Shown one piece after another: positions 1 through 8,633 of a DNA stretch of 64,000 bases. This DNA comes from Streptomyces sp. CB00455 (GTDB lineage: Bacteria > Actinomycetota > Actinomycetes > Streptomycetales > Streptomycetaceae): NCBI RefSeq assembly GCF_001905445.1, contig NZ_LIVQ01000001.1, positions 992,001 through 1,056,000 on the forward strand. Direction: 5' to 3'. Both the position numbers and the translations under genes were made by a program. Position 1 is the first letter of the stretch. Every line of letters starts with the position of its first letter. The notes below the pieces were generated by a model. The model was not told the origin of the DNA. It worked only from the letters and a program-made list of their open reading frames with translations, and did no database searches.

Positions 1-572
<572 letters not shown>

Positions 573-646
573 TCACGCTAGGACCGGTCCCACGCCTCCG
601 GTTGCCGTACCGCGCACCACACCTTGCACGGGGGCGCAGAGGTCAC

Positions 647-3394
647 TCAGCCACCGGTGACCGTTCCGGCGTCGCCCTCCGCAAGCGCGATCCGGGCCAG
701 GTGGACGCGCGAGCGCACCGAGAGCTTGCGGAAGATCGACGCCAGGTGGGTGTTGACCGTGTGCGGGGAGACGACGAGGGCCTGCGCGGCCGACCGGTTG
801 GTGTGGCCCGCGGCGATCAGCCGGGCCACCTTGCGTTCCGAGGCCGTGAGCGCGTCCCAGCCCTGGCCGGGGCGCGGCCGGAGGCCTCCGGTGCGCCGGC
901 CGGAGCGGCTGGTGGCCCGTTCCGGATCGGCCCGGACCCGGTCTGCCTCGACGTCGGCCCCCGCCTGGGCGTAGATGTCGTGGGCCCTGGTCAGGGCGGG
1001 TGTCGCAGCGGGGTCGCCCGCCGTGAGAAGAGCGCGCCCGAGGTCGGCGGATGCGGCGGCGAGGGGCAGCGGCCGGGGGCCGGTGAGCAGGACGCGGACC
1101 GACCGCTCCAGGAGTCCGGGGTCGGCGTTCACCAGGCCGGCCGCGTGGGCGGCCGTCCCCTGTGCGGTCGGCACGGAAGGGTTGCGGGTGGCGTGCTCTG
1201 CCGCCTGGGCCGCGAGGTCCTCGGCCAGGTTCCGGTCCCCGCCGCGCAGGGCGATCCGCACGGCCTGGACGACATGGGGGCGCAGGAGCCGCCATCGGAG
1301 GAAGGGATGGTCCCGCTGCACGGATCGGATCAGTTCGGCCGCTGCCGCGTGGTCGCCGTCGGCGTCGGCGACGACGGCCTCGAAGTACTGGTGCGTGGCG
1401 TGGTTGCCCGTGTTCGGCCGCTCGGCCACGGTCGCCCGCACCACGCCCAGGTGTTCCCGCGCGGCTTCGCGGTCGCCGCGCAGCATCGCGAGGAGGCCGC
1501 GGTTGACGCGGATGTTGACCAGGTTGCCGGGCACGTGGAGGTCTGCTTCGAGCCGCTCGGCGGTGACGAGGTCGGCGTCCGCGTCGTCGAGCCGGCCGAG
1601 CCCCATGTTCAGGGTTCCCTGGGCCCAGATCAGCATGGCGGGGCGCAGGGGAGCGTCGCCCGCCGTCCGGAGCAGTCGCCGTACGGTGTCGAAGTCGTCC
1701 ATGTGGATCCGGGCGACGGCCTCCTCGGGCAGGAAGGCCGTGTCGAACACGCTCAGCGCCGTGTGGTGTGCGACGGCGGCGGCGCAGTCGCCCGCGTTGA
1801 GGGCGATCTCGCCGAGGCCCCACAGCGCGAGGACACGTGCCTCCCGGTCACCGGACCGCTCCGCCTCGGCGAGCGCCCGTTCGCCGGTCTCGCGAGCGGC
1901 CCCGAGGTCGCGCCCGCGGGAGCGGGCGAGGGCCTGCCGGGCGGTGAGCCGGGCACGGATCACCGGGTCGGTGACGGCTGCCAGGGCTGCCGTCGAGCGG
2001 CGGGTCAGCTCATGGACGTCGTCGAGGTGCCACAGCGTGTCGCCGAGTACGGACTGCAGACGGGCGAAGACGTCCAGGGGCGGCTGCCGGGCGAGCAGCG
2101 TGTCGCCGACATCCCGTGCCTGGGTGTACCGGCCCGCGCGGGTCAGCGCGACGATGGCCCGTTCTCCCACGTCGAACACCATGGGCGCATGGGGCGATGC
2201 GAGTTCCAGGGCGCGTACGGCCAGGTCGGCGGCGAGGTCGGGCATCACGGCGATCACGTCCGTGGCGGCCTCGCCGAGCAGCCCGATCGCCTCTTGGTCG
2301 CCGGGTTCGGCGCTCTTCAGCAGATGCGGGACCGCGTCGGTGGAGCTCCGGCCCGCCGCGACGAGCCGGCTCGCGGCCTCACGGTGGAGCGCCCGGCGTA
2401 CGGAGGGGGCGAGATCGGCGTACACCGCCTGCCGGAGCAGGTCGTGGCGGAACACGAGGCGTTCGCCGTCGTCGTGGAGGAGGGCGGCGGCGATCGCCTC
2501 GTCCACTTCGGCGCTGAGTGCGGAGGCGGGCCGGCCGCACAGGGCGGCGGCGTCCGCGAGCGAGAAGGCGCGGCCGAGGACCGAGCCGATCCGCAGGAAG
2601 TGGAGGGTGTCCGGCCGGAGGTCGGCCAGCCGGTCGCGTACACCGAGGACCAGCCGCTCCGGCGGCTCCGTCGGCTCCGTCGCGTCCGTGCCCGACGCCG
2701 CGATGCCCGTGAGCATCTCGGCTGCGAGGAAGGGGTTGCCTCCCGCCCCGTCGAGAAGTTTCGCGACCTGCGTCGGCGCGTCCCCGCCGAGGACGTCCCG
2801 TGCCAGCTCGGCCAGGGCCGTGTCGGACAGCGGCCGCAGGGGGAGGGTCGTCGTCCGCGGCCCCTGCCCGTACAGTTCCGGGTCGTTCCTGCCCGTGAGC
2901 AGCCAGAGGACCGGGGAGCTGAGCAGCCGTGCCGGCATGACGCTCAGGGCGAACCGGCTCAGCGGGTCGGCCCATTGGACGTCGTCGACCGCGATCAGTA
3001 CGGGCGTGAGCGCCGCGCGTTCCTCGATCAGCTGGGCCAGGCGTTCGACGAGCCAGATGCGCTGGTCGTGATGGCCCGCGAGGTCTGCGAAGTCCGCGCC
3101 GGACAGCAGCGGCGGGTCACCGTGCAGGAGGCCGGAGGCCAGTGAGGCGAGCGGTGCCAGCTCGTGCAGTTCCTCGGCGTGTCCATGGCTGACGACGAAC
3201 CCGTGGGCCCGCGCTGTCGAGAGGGTCTCCTGCAGCAGTGCGGTCTTCCCGATGCCGGGCTCGCCCAGGAGCAGCGCGATCGCTCCTCCCTGGCCGCCCT
3301 GCACCGCCTCGACCAGGGCGCGCAGCCGTTCCAGTTCGGCTTCGCGGCCCCGCAGCCCGGGCCGGCTCAGCCCCGCGCTCCCGGGCACCGCCAT
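647..3394 (-). CDS. LuxR-family regulator with AAA ATPase domain (LAL / MalT-like)
   Basis: Protein of about 915 residues. The N-terminus carries GREAELERL and the Walker A motif GEPGIGKT, followed by a Walker B-like ALTPVLIAVDDVQW segment. The middle is a long helical TPR-like region, and the C-terminus holds a LuxR helix-turn-helix (LTASERKVARLIAAG ... SPHTVNTHLASIFRKL). This is the large ATP-binding LuxR architecture of MalT-type transcription activators. I chose ATG 3394 because GGGGAG lies seven bases upstream; an ATG at 3424 overlaps the stop of the preceding permease gene (ATGA) and is also possible. Its position directly after a sugar ABC importer suggests that it senses the imported substrate and controls uptake or catabolism; that role is inferred. 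Confidence 0.9.
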   Translation of the reverse strand: MAVPGSAGLSRPGLRGREAELERLRALVEAVQGGQGGAIALLLGEPGIGKTALLQETLSTARAHGFVVSHGHAEELHELAPLASLASGLLHGDPPLLSGADFADLAGHHDQRIWLVERLAQLIEERAALTPVLIAVDDVQWADPLSRFALSVMPARLLSSPVLWLLTGRNDPELYGQGPRTTTLPLRPLSDTALAELARDVLGGDAPTQVAKLLDGAGGNPFLAAEMLTGIAASGTDATEPTEPPERLVLGVRDRLADLRPDTLHFLRIGSVLGRAFSLADAAALCGRPASALSAEVDEAIAAALLHDDGERLVFRHDLLRQAVYADLAPSVRRALHREAASRLVAAGRSSTDAVPHLLKSAEPGDQEAIGLLGEAATDVIAVMPDLAADLAVRALELASPHAPMVFDVGERAIVALTRAGRYTQARDVGDTLLARQPPLDVFARLQSVLGDTLWHLDDVHELTRRSTAALAAVTDPVIRARLTARQALARSRGRDLGAARETGERALAEAERSGDREARVLALWGLGEIALNAGDCAAAVAHHTALSVFDTAFLPEEAVARIHMDDFDTVRRLLRTAGDAPLRPAMLIWAQGTLNMGLGRLDDADADLVTAERLEADLHVPGNLVNIRVNRGLLAMLRGDREAAREHLGVVRATVAERPNTGNHATHQYFEAVVADADGDHAAAAELIRSVQRDHPFLRWRLLRPHVVQAVRIALRGGDRNLAEDLAAQAAEHATRNPSVPTAQGTAAHAAGLVNADPGLLERSVRVLLTGPRPLPLAAASADLGRALLTAGDPAATPALTRAHDIYAQAGADVEADRVRADPERATSRSGRRTGGLRPRPGQGWDALTASERKVARLIAAGHTNRSAAQALVVSPHTVNTHLASIFRKLSVRSRVHLARIALAEGDAGTVTGG

Positions 3395-3420
3395 GCCTTC
3401 TCCCCCGGGCCGGTCGGGGC

Positions 3421-4308
3421 TCATCCCTTGACCGATCCGGCGAGCAGTCCCCGTGCGAAGTGCCGCCGGAGGGAGAGGAAGACGAGCAGCGGGACGAACG
3501 CCGCCACGAAGGCTCCTGCGGTGAGCCGGTGCCACTCGTTGCCGTACGTCCCGGCCTGGCTCGCCAGTCTGACCGTCATCGGCGCGGTCTCGGCCGTCCC
3601 TCCCGACAGCGTCAGTGCCACGAGGAGGTCGTTCCACACCCAGATGAACTGGATGATGGCGAAGGAGACCAGGGCCGGCCGGGCCAGGGGCAGCACGATC
3701 CGGAGCAGCAGCGTCCCGTGGGACGCGCCGTCGACGCGGGCGGCCTCGATCAGGTCCCGGGGCAGCCCCGCCAGGAAGTTGTGCAGGAGGAAGACCGCGA
3801 ACGGCAGCGCGAAGACGGTGTGGGCGAACCAGACCTGGCCGAAACGCGCGGGACCGGTGAGGTTCCACGCGGGCAGGAACAGCCAGCCCTGGGAGAACAG
3901 CTTCAGGAGGGGGACGAGCGCCATCTGGAGCGGCACGGCCTGGAGCGCGAAGATGCCGACGACGAGCGCGTCCCGCCCCCTGAAGTCGATCCACGCCAGG
4001 GCGTACGCCGCGAAGAACGCCAGCACGAGCGGGAACAACACCGAAGGGAGGGTGATGACGACGGAATTGACGAAGTACTCCGCGAGCCGCCCCGACCCGT
4101 TCCCGCCGCCGGACAGCACCTCGCCGTAGTTGTCGAGCGTGAGGTGCGGCGTACCGAACACGGTCCACCAGCCCGTCGTCTTGATCGCCTCCTCGGGGCG
4201 GAACGAGGAGAGCAGGAGACCGAGGGTCGGCGTCGTCCAGAGGACCGCGATCACCACGGCGATCGACGTGAAGGCGCGGGAGGCCAGCCGCTCCCGGACG
4301 CCGTTCAC
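3421..4308 (-). CDS. Carbohydrate ABC transporter permease, MalG type
   Basis: Protein of 295 residues with about six hydrophobic spans and the EAA loop of binding-protein-dependent inner-membrane permeases (EAARVDGASHGTLLLRIVLP), which contacts the ATPase. Length and order match MalG/LacG-type sugar permeases. The start is GTG 4308, whose last bases overlap the TGA of the upstream permease (GTGA), implying translational coupling. It forms the transmembrane pore together with the neighbouring permease. No ATPase gene is present in the operon; in Streptomyces many sugar importers share a multitask ATPase (MsiK) encoded elsewhere, so that is the likely partner. Confidence 0.92.
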   Translation of the reverse strand: MNGVRERLASRAFTSIAVVIAVLWTTPTLGLLLSSFRPEEAIKTTGWWTVFGTPHLTLDNYGEVLSGGGNGSGRLAEYFVNSVVITLPSVLFPLVLAFFAAYALAWIDFRGRDALVVGIFALQAVPLQMALVPLLKLFSQGWLFLPAWNLTGPARFGQVWFAHTVFALPFAVFLLHNFLAGLPRDLIEAARVDGASHGTLLLRIVLPLARPALVSFAIIQFIWVWNDLLVALTLSGGTAETAPMTVRLASQAGTYGNEWHRLTAGAFVAAFVPLLVFLSLRRHFARGLLAGSVKG

Positions 4309-5270
4309 CCCGCCCTCCGCTGCGCCCGCACCTGGTGGGAGACGAAGGGGGTGACGAGGACGAACAGGAGCACGGCGAGCGCCGCGCCGCGGCCCGTCTC
4401 GCCGTAGCGGAAGGCCTGGTCGTACATCTCGTGGGCGATGACGCCGGTGTCGAACTGTCCGCCGGTCATGGTCTTGACGATGTCGAAGGCCTTGAAGGTG
4501 CCGATCGCCTGGGCGAGGACCACGACGAGCAGCGTGGGCCTGATCGACGGCATGGTGATCCGCCAGAAGATCTGCCGGGGGGACGCGCCGTCGAGTCGGG
4601 CCGCCTCGGTCAGCTCTCCGGGCACGGCCCTGATCGCGCCGGCCAGCAGGACGGCCGCGAAGCCCGCCTGTGTCCACACCATCACCACGATGAGGAACAG
4701 GACGTTCCGGGGAGAGTCCACGAGCCATTGCCCCGGTTCCCCGCCGAACGCGACGACGAGCTGGTTCAGCAGCCCGATCTGCCGGGCCTGCGCGGGACGG
4801 TAGGCGTAGACGAACTTCCAGACGACACCAGCGCCGACGCAGGAGATCGCCATCGGCATCAGGACGAGGGACAGCGCGAACGCTCTGAACCGCGACCGTA
4901 CGACGGCCGCCGCGTAGAGCAGACCGACCGAGGCCGCCGACAACGGCACGAGCACCACCCACGCCAGGGTGTTGCGCACCGCCACCAGCGCCCGGGGGTC
5001 GGTGACCATCCACACGTAGTTGTCGATGCCGGCCCACGCCTCTCCCGAGCTGTCGGTGAACGACAGGACCAGGGTGCGCAGAGCGGGCAGGAGAAGACCG
5101 ACCGTGAGCAGCAGCAGCGCGGGGGCCAGCAGGATCAGGGCCGCGGCCCTCCTCCGTACCGGCCCCCGGTGCAGCGCCAGCAGGATCAGGGAGACCACCG
5201 CCGCGAAGGCGGCTACGCCCTGGAGCAGGTACAGCAGCTTGGGCTGCTGGGCGACGACGTCGAACGACAT
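4305..5270 (-). CDS. Carbohydrate ABC transporter permease, MalF type
   Basis: Protein of 321 residues. An N-terminal hydrophobic segment (residues about 12-35) is followed by further membrane spans, and the EAA loop reads EAARLDGASPRQIFWRITMP near residues 225-245. This is the first permease of a MalF/MalG-type pair for a sugar or sugar-like solute. The ATG at 5270 shares one base with the stop of the binding-protein gene (TGATG), and its own stop overlaps the GTG of the second permease, so the three transport genes are tightly coupled. The N-terminus is shorter than in enteric MalF, as is usual in actinobacterial sugar permeases. Substrate cannot be read from the sequence. Confidence 0.92.
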   Translation of the reverse strand: MSFDVVAQQPKLLYLLQGVAAFAAVVSLILLALHRGPVRRRAAALILLAPALLLLTVGLLLPALRTLVLSFTDSSGEAWAGIDNYVWMVTDPRALVAVRNTLAWVVLVPLSAASVGLLYAAAVVRSRFRAFALSLVLMPMAISCVGAGVVWKFVYAYRPAQARQIGLLNQLVVAFGGEPGQWLVDSPRNVLFLIVVMVWTQAGFAAVLLAGAIRAVPGELTEAARLDGASPRQIFWRITMPSIRPTLLVVVLAQAIGTFKAFDIVKTMTGGQFDTGVIAHEMYDQAFRYGETGRGAALAVLLFVLVTPFVSHQVRAQRRAG

Positions 5271-6601
5271 CAGCGCCTCGGCCAGGACCGTTCGATGGAG
5301 TCGGCGACCTGGCGGGTGTCCGCGCCGCCGATCCAGTCGACGGCTCCCTTCCAGAACGTCCCGGCGCCGACCGACGCGGGCATCAGGTCCGAACCGTCGA
5401 ACCTGAACTGTGTTCCGGGGTCCTGGAGCAGCTGGATCGAGAGCCTGTCGACCGGGGTCGCGGCGTTCGCCGGATCCACGCCCCTGTTCGCCGAGACGAA
5501 CGGGCCCTTCCGCATACGCGCGTTCGCGAAGTCCGCGGAGGCCAGATACTCCTGGAATGCCCGCACTTCGGGACGGTCGGCGAACGCCGCGGTGAACACC
5601 CCGCCGCCCAGTACGGGGCGGTCGGCCGGGCCGGCCCCCGGCAGGAGGAAGGCGTAGACGTCCTTGTCCGGTCCGATCTCGGTGCCCTTCGGCCACATGT
5701 CGGCATAGAACGAGGCCTGGCGGTGCATCGCACAGTCGCCGGAGAGAACCGGTGTGCCGGCCTCCTGGAAGGAGATCGACGCCATCGAACGGGCCGGGCC
5801 GAAACCGCCGTTGGCGTACCGGTCGCTCTTGAGGATGGACCCCACGGTGTCCATGGCTTTGATCACCCGCGGGTCGTTGAACGGGATCGCGTGTGCGACC
5901 CACTGGTCGTAGGCGTCCGTGCCCTGCTGACGCAGCAGGACGTCCTCGATCCAGTCCGTCACGGGCCAGCCGGTCGCCTCGGCGGACTCGATGCCCGCGC
6001 ACCACGGCTTGACACCCGACGCCGCGACCTTCTCCGTCACGGCCATCAGCTCGGACCAGGTGAGGGGAACGCTCAGTCCCCTGTCGCGGAAGAACTTCGG
6101 GGAGTACCAGACGAACGACTTCACGTTCGCGACCAGCGGCGTGCCGTAGAGGGTGCCGTCCACGGTCGCGTAGCTGTTCCAGTCGGCCGACCAGCCCTGC
6201 TTCGCGAGGGCCACGACCCCGGCGCTCGCGGGCCTCAGCTTCCCCTCCCGCGCAAAGCGTTCCAGGAGCCCGGGCTGAGGGAAGAACGCCACATCCGGCG
6301 CACTCCCGCCGTCGACCCGGAGCTGGATCCGGGCCTCGAACTCCCCGTCCCCCTCGTACCGGACGCCGATTCCCGTGCAGTGCGCGAAGTCCGCCCAGGT
6401 CTCTTCGAACAGGTCGGCCTCCCGGTCCCGGTTCTCCGCGTAGACGGTGACCTTGGTGCCGGGGTGCTTGCCGTACCTGGCGTACGGCCCACAGTCCACG
6501 GCGGTGTGCGACTGCGAACCACTGTCCTGGGGAACACCGCAGGCGGTGGCAAGGGCGGCGAGGGCTATGACCGCGAGCGCGAGCCTCGCGCCGAACCTCA
6601 T
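5270..6601 (-). CDS. Extracellular solute-binding lipoprotein of a sugar ABC importer
   Basis: Protein of 443 residues. It begins MRFGARLALAVIALAALATAC, a short basic n-region, a hydrophobic core and a lipobox-like LATAC, so it should be a lipid-anchored exported protein cleaved before the cysteine. The rest has the layout of family 1 sugar-binding proteins, for example KVTVYAENRDREADLF near the mature N-terminus and WYSPKFFRDRGLSVPLTW in the middle. ATG 6601 is preceded by GGAGGAGA at good spacing. It is the first gene of the importer operon; two inverted repeats in its leader are candidate control sites. The ligand is unknown. Confidence 0.92.
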   Translation of the reverse strand: MRFGARLALAVIALAALATACGVPQDSGSQSHTAVDCGPYARYGKHPGTKVTVYAENRDREADLFEETWADFAHCTGIGVRYEGDGEFEARIQLRVDGGSAPDVAFFPQPGLLERFAREGKLRPASAGVVALAKQGWSADWNSYATVDGTLYGTPLVANVKSFVWYSPKFFRDRGLSVPLTWSELMAVTEKVAASGVKPWCAGIESAEATGWPVTDWIEDVLLRQQGTDAYDQWVAHAIPFNDPRVIKAMDTVGSILKSDRYANGGFGPARSMASISFQEAGTPVLSGDCAMHRQASFYADMWPKGTEIGPDKDVYAFLLPGAGPADRPVLGGGVFTAAFADRPEVRAFQEYLASADFANARMRKGPFVSANRGVDPANAATPVDRLSIQLLQDPGTQFRFDGSDLMPASVGAGTFWKGAVDWIGGADTRQVADSIERSWPRR

Positions 6602-6616
6602 GGGTGTATCTCCTCC

Positions 6617-6649
6617 GATCGCCCGCCGAAGGGGGCCTCGGGGGCGATC
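6617..6649 (-). promoter_or_regulatory. Stem-loop in leader of sugar ABC operon
   Basis: An 8-bp perfect inverted repeat (GATCGCCC ... GGGCGATC) with a GC-rich 17-base loop lies just upstream of the ribosome binding site of the solute-binding protein. It could be an operator half-site pair or an RNA hairpin that affects translation. The symmetry is seen directly; the role is a guess. Confidence 0.35.
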
Positions 6650-6681
6650 AGAAGCTACCAGCGCTCGGACATCATCGACTA

Positions 6682-6701
6682 ATCGTTCGATCCTGAACGA
6701 T
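6682..6701. promoter_or_regulatory. Candidate operator, inverted repeat ATCGTTC-N6-GAACGAT
   Basis: A 7-bp perfect inverted repeat with a 6-bp spacer sits about 80 bases upstream of the sugar-binding-protein start, where a repressor or activator of the importer would bind. It lies in a locally AT-richer stretch and just beyond the 3' end of the alpha/beta hydrolase gene at 6706. Candidate binder: the LAL regulator of this operon or a LacI/GntR-type protein elsewhere. Confidence 0.45.
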
Positions 6702-6705
6702 CGGG

Positions 6706-7431
6706 TCAGTGGGCGGTGGACCTGGCCGCGTCCTGGATCAGCTCCGCCACGGCCTTGGGCTGGGCGAGCATGACCAGGTGGGAGGAGTCGACCTCGACGG
6801 TGGTCATGCCGGCGCGCTCGTACCCGTAGCGCTCCACATCGGGGTTGATCGTGCGGTCGCAGGAGGCGACCAGGCCCCACGAGGGCTTGGTCCTCCACGC
6901 AGCGACAGGCGCCGCCTCCGAGAAGGCACGTGCTGCCAGGGGGCGCTGGGAGACGGCGAGCACCGCGGCGAGGTCGGGGTCGACGTCCGCTGCGAAGAGG
7001 GCGGGAAACTTCTCGATCTCCACCGAGACGTCGGTGCCGGTCTCGGTGGAGCCGGCCACCGGGAACGGGGTGTAGACGAGCGCGTCGGCGAGACCGGAGC
7101 CGGGGAAGCGGCCCTGCAGTTCGCCCAGGCTCTCGCCCTCCTCCAGCGCGTATCCCGCGAGGTACACCAGTGCGCGGACGTTGTCCTCGGTCCCGGCGAG
7201 GGTGATGACGGCACCGCCGTAGGAGTGCCCGACCAGGATCACGGGGCCTTCGACGGCGCGGATCACCGAGGCGATGTACGCGGCGTCATCGACGAGGCTG
7301 CGGTTGGGCACCGCCGGGGCCACCACGTCCATGCCGGCGGCGGTCAGCTCGGGGATGACGCGGGCGAAGCTGGAGGCGTCGGCGAAGGCGCCGTGGACCA
7401 GGACGACGGTGGGGCGGGCGTGTCGGGACAT
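6706..7431 (-). CDS. Alpha/beta hydrolase (EstC/pyrethroid-esterase-like)
   Basis: Protein of 241 residues. It starts MSRHARPTVVLVHGAFADASS; VLVHGAFADAS is the oxyanion-hole strand typical of the salicylate/methylketone-esterase-like branch, and LVGHSYGGAV carries the nucleophilic serine. Near the C-terminus SSHLVMLAQP supplies the likely catalytic histidine. The lid is short, as in small actinobacterial hydrolases of this type. Cytosolic, substrate unknown. ATG 7431 follows a GAGG-type binding site. It is the last gene of a run of minus-strand enzyme genes stretching back to 13.4 kb. Confidence 0.88.
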   Translation of the reverse strand: MSRHARPTVVLVHGAFADASSFARVIPELTAAGMDVVAPAVPNRSLVDDAAYIASVIRAVEGPVILVGHSYGGAVITLAGTEDNVRALVYLAGYALEEGESLGELQGRFPGSGLADALVYTPFPVAGSTETGTDVSVEIEKFPALFAADVDPDLAAVLAVSQRPLAARAFSEAAPVAAWRTKPSWGLVASCDRTINPDVERYGYERAGMTTVEVDSSHLVMLAQPKAVAELIQDAARSTAH

Positions 7432-7519
7432 GGGGGAACTCCTCGGTGCGTGACGGGCGATGGGGCAAAGGGTGGGGCGGAGGGTGGGGCGGGGATGCGG
7501 GAGAGGGACGCGCGGTGCT

Positions 7520-7834
7520 TCACAGGTCGAAGCGGGCGCGCCTCGCCTCGGGCACCAGGCCCGCGTACTCGGGATGCCTGCCGATCCAGCCCCGGATGAA
7601 GGGGCAGTACGGCAGGACGCGCAGCCCACGGGCCCGGGCGTCGTCGAGCGCCCCCTGGGCAAGGAGACCGCCCAGACCCTGGCCGGCGAACCGGCTGTCG
7701 ATCTCGGTGTGGATGAAGGCGATCTCGCCCTCCGAAAGGTGGTACTCGGCGAAGCCCGCGGTCTCGGTGCCGTCGTCGCCGGCGAGGATCTCGTACCGGG
7801 ACATCTGGGGCCGGTCCGTCACCTGCGGTTCCAT
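7520..7834 (-). CDS. Small GNAT-type N-acetyltransferase (YidJ/YjdJ-like)
   Basis: A 104-residue protein with the compact GNAT fold found in YjdJ-type acetyltransferases: residues 30-60 contain GEIAFIHTEIDSRFAGQGLG, the strand-loop that binds the acetyl-CoA pyrophosphate (QGLGG), and the C-terminal VLPYCPFIRGWIGRHPEY is the characteristic end of this subfamily. It probably uses acetyl-CoA, but the acceptor is unknown. Starts at ATG 7834. It lies between the hydrolase at 7431 and a membrane protein gene, same strand, with small gaps of 45-90 bases. Confidence 0.85.
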   Translation of the reverse strand: MEPQVTDRPQMSRYEILAGDDGTETAGFAEYHLSEGEIAFIHTEIDSRFAGQGLGGLLAQGALDDARARGLRVLPYCPFIRGWIGRHPEYAGLVPEARRARFDL

Positions 7835-7879
7835 GGGTGCTCCTGTGCGGTCGTGGTGTGACGGGGTGGGTGGGCACGG

Positions 7880-8617
7880 TCAGAGCGTGCGGCGTACGCC
7901 CGCCTGGCGCTCCAGGTTGCGGAGCTGGACGGCCAGGTCGCCTTCCACGGCGAGGTGGGCGGGGCCGCTGCGGCCGATGGGCAGGACCTGCTCGCTGCGC
8001 ATGTCCTCGAGCATCAGGGCGAACGCCGTGTACATCGCGACCAGCGCCACCACGAGGCCGAGCGCACCGGACGTGCGTGTCAGCCATTGGGCGCCGGTGA
8101 CGCCCCCGAGGCCGGTGGCCGCCCAGCGGGGTAGGGAGACCGCGAGGACGAGCCACAGCGCGCGCTTGGGCCGGGTCACGGCGGCCATCAGGGCCCCGAA
8201 GCAGAGGAGCGCCAGGTTGAACACGCCGAGGACCTGAAGGCCGTCGGCCGCGCCGCTGAGCATGATGAGCGAGTAGGGCAGCCAGCTGCCGGCGAAGACC
8301 GCCATCAGCGTCGCCGCGATCACGTCACGCGCGCCGAAGGCCAGGAAACTCACCATGAGCTGGAGGACGAAGGCAGGAAGCACGGTGAAGGCGACGGCGG
8401 CGCGGGCCGCCTCGTCGAAGAGCCCGAGCTGGAGGCAGCCCGTCATCACGGAGGCGATGGCTATCGTGAAGAAGCCGAGCGGCATGGGTGAGGCGATGGG
8501 GCGCAGGTTGATCCGTGTCATCGACCGGAGGTCCGGTTCGAAACGGCGTCCCGGGGGCGCGTCCGGCGAGGTCGCCGGGGTGTCGCCGCCGGCTGCGGCG
8601 GGAGAGGCTTCGGACAT
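7880..8617 (-). CDS. GPR1/FUN34/YaaH (SatP)-like membrane protein
   Basis: Protein of 245 residues with six predicted hydrophobic helices between about residues 45 and 210. The segment NLRPIASPMPLGFFTIAIAS places an N-P/S-x-P-L-G-type motif before the first helix, the hallmark of the acetate/succinate transporter family. The N-terminal 40 residues are Ala/Pro-rich and cytosolic; the C-terminal tail is charged. A role in short-chain organic acid movement is possible but not shown. Start ATG 8617 was preferred over longer extensions because the homologous part begins well inside and the preceding gene ends at 8634. Confidence 0.7.
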   Translation of the reverse strand: MSEASPAAAGGDTPATSPDAPPGRRFEPDLRSMTRINLRPIASPMPLGFFTIAIASVMTGCLQLGLFDEAARAAVAFTVLPAFVLQLMVSFLAFGARDVIAATLMAVFAGSWLPYSLIMLSGAADGLQVLGVFNLALLCFGALMAAVTRPKRALWLVLAVSLPRWAATGLGGVTGAQWLTRTSGALGLVVALVAMYTAFALMLEDMRSEQVLPIGRSGPAHLAVEGDLAVQLRNLERQAGVRRTL

Positions 8618-8633
8618 CGGGTGGATCCCTCTT

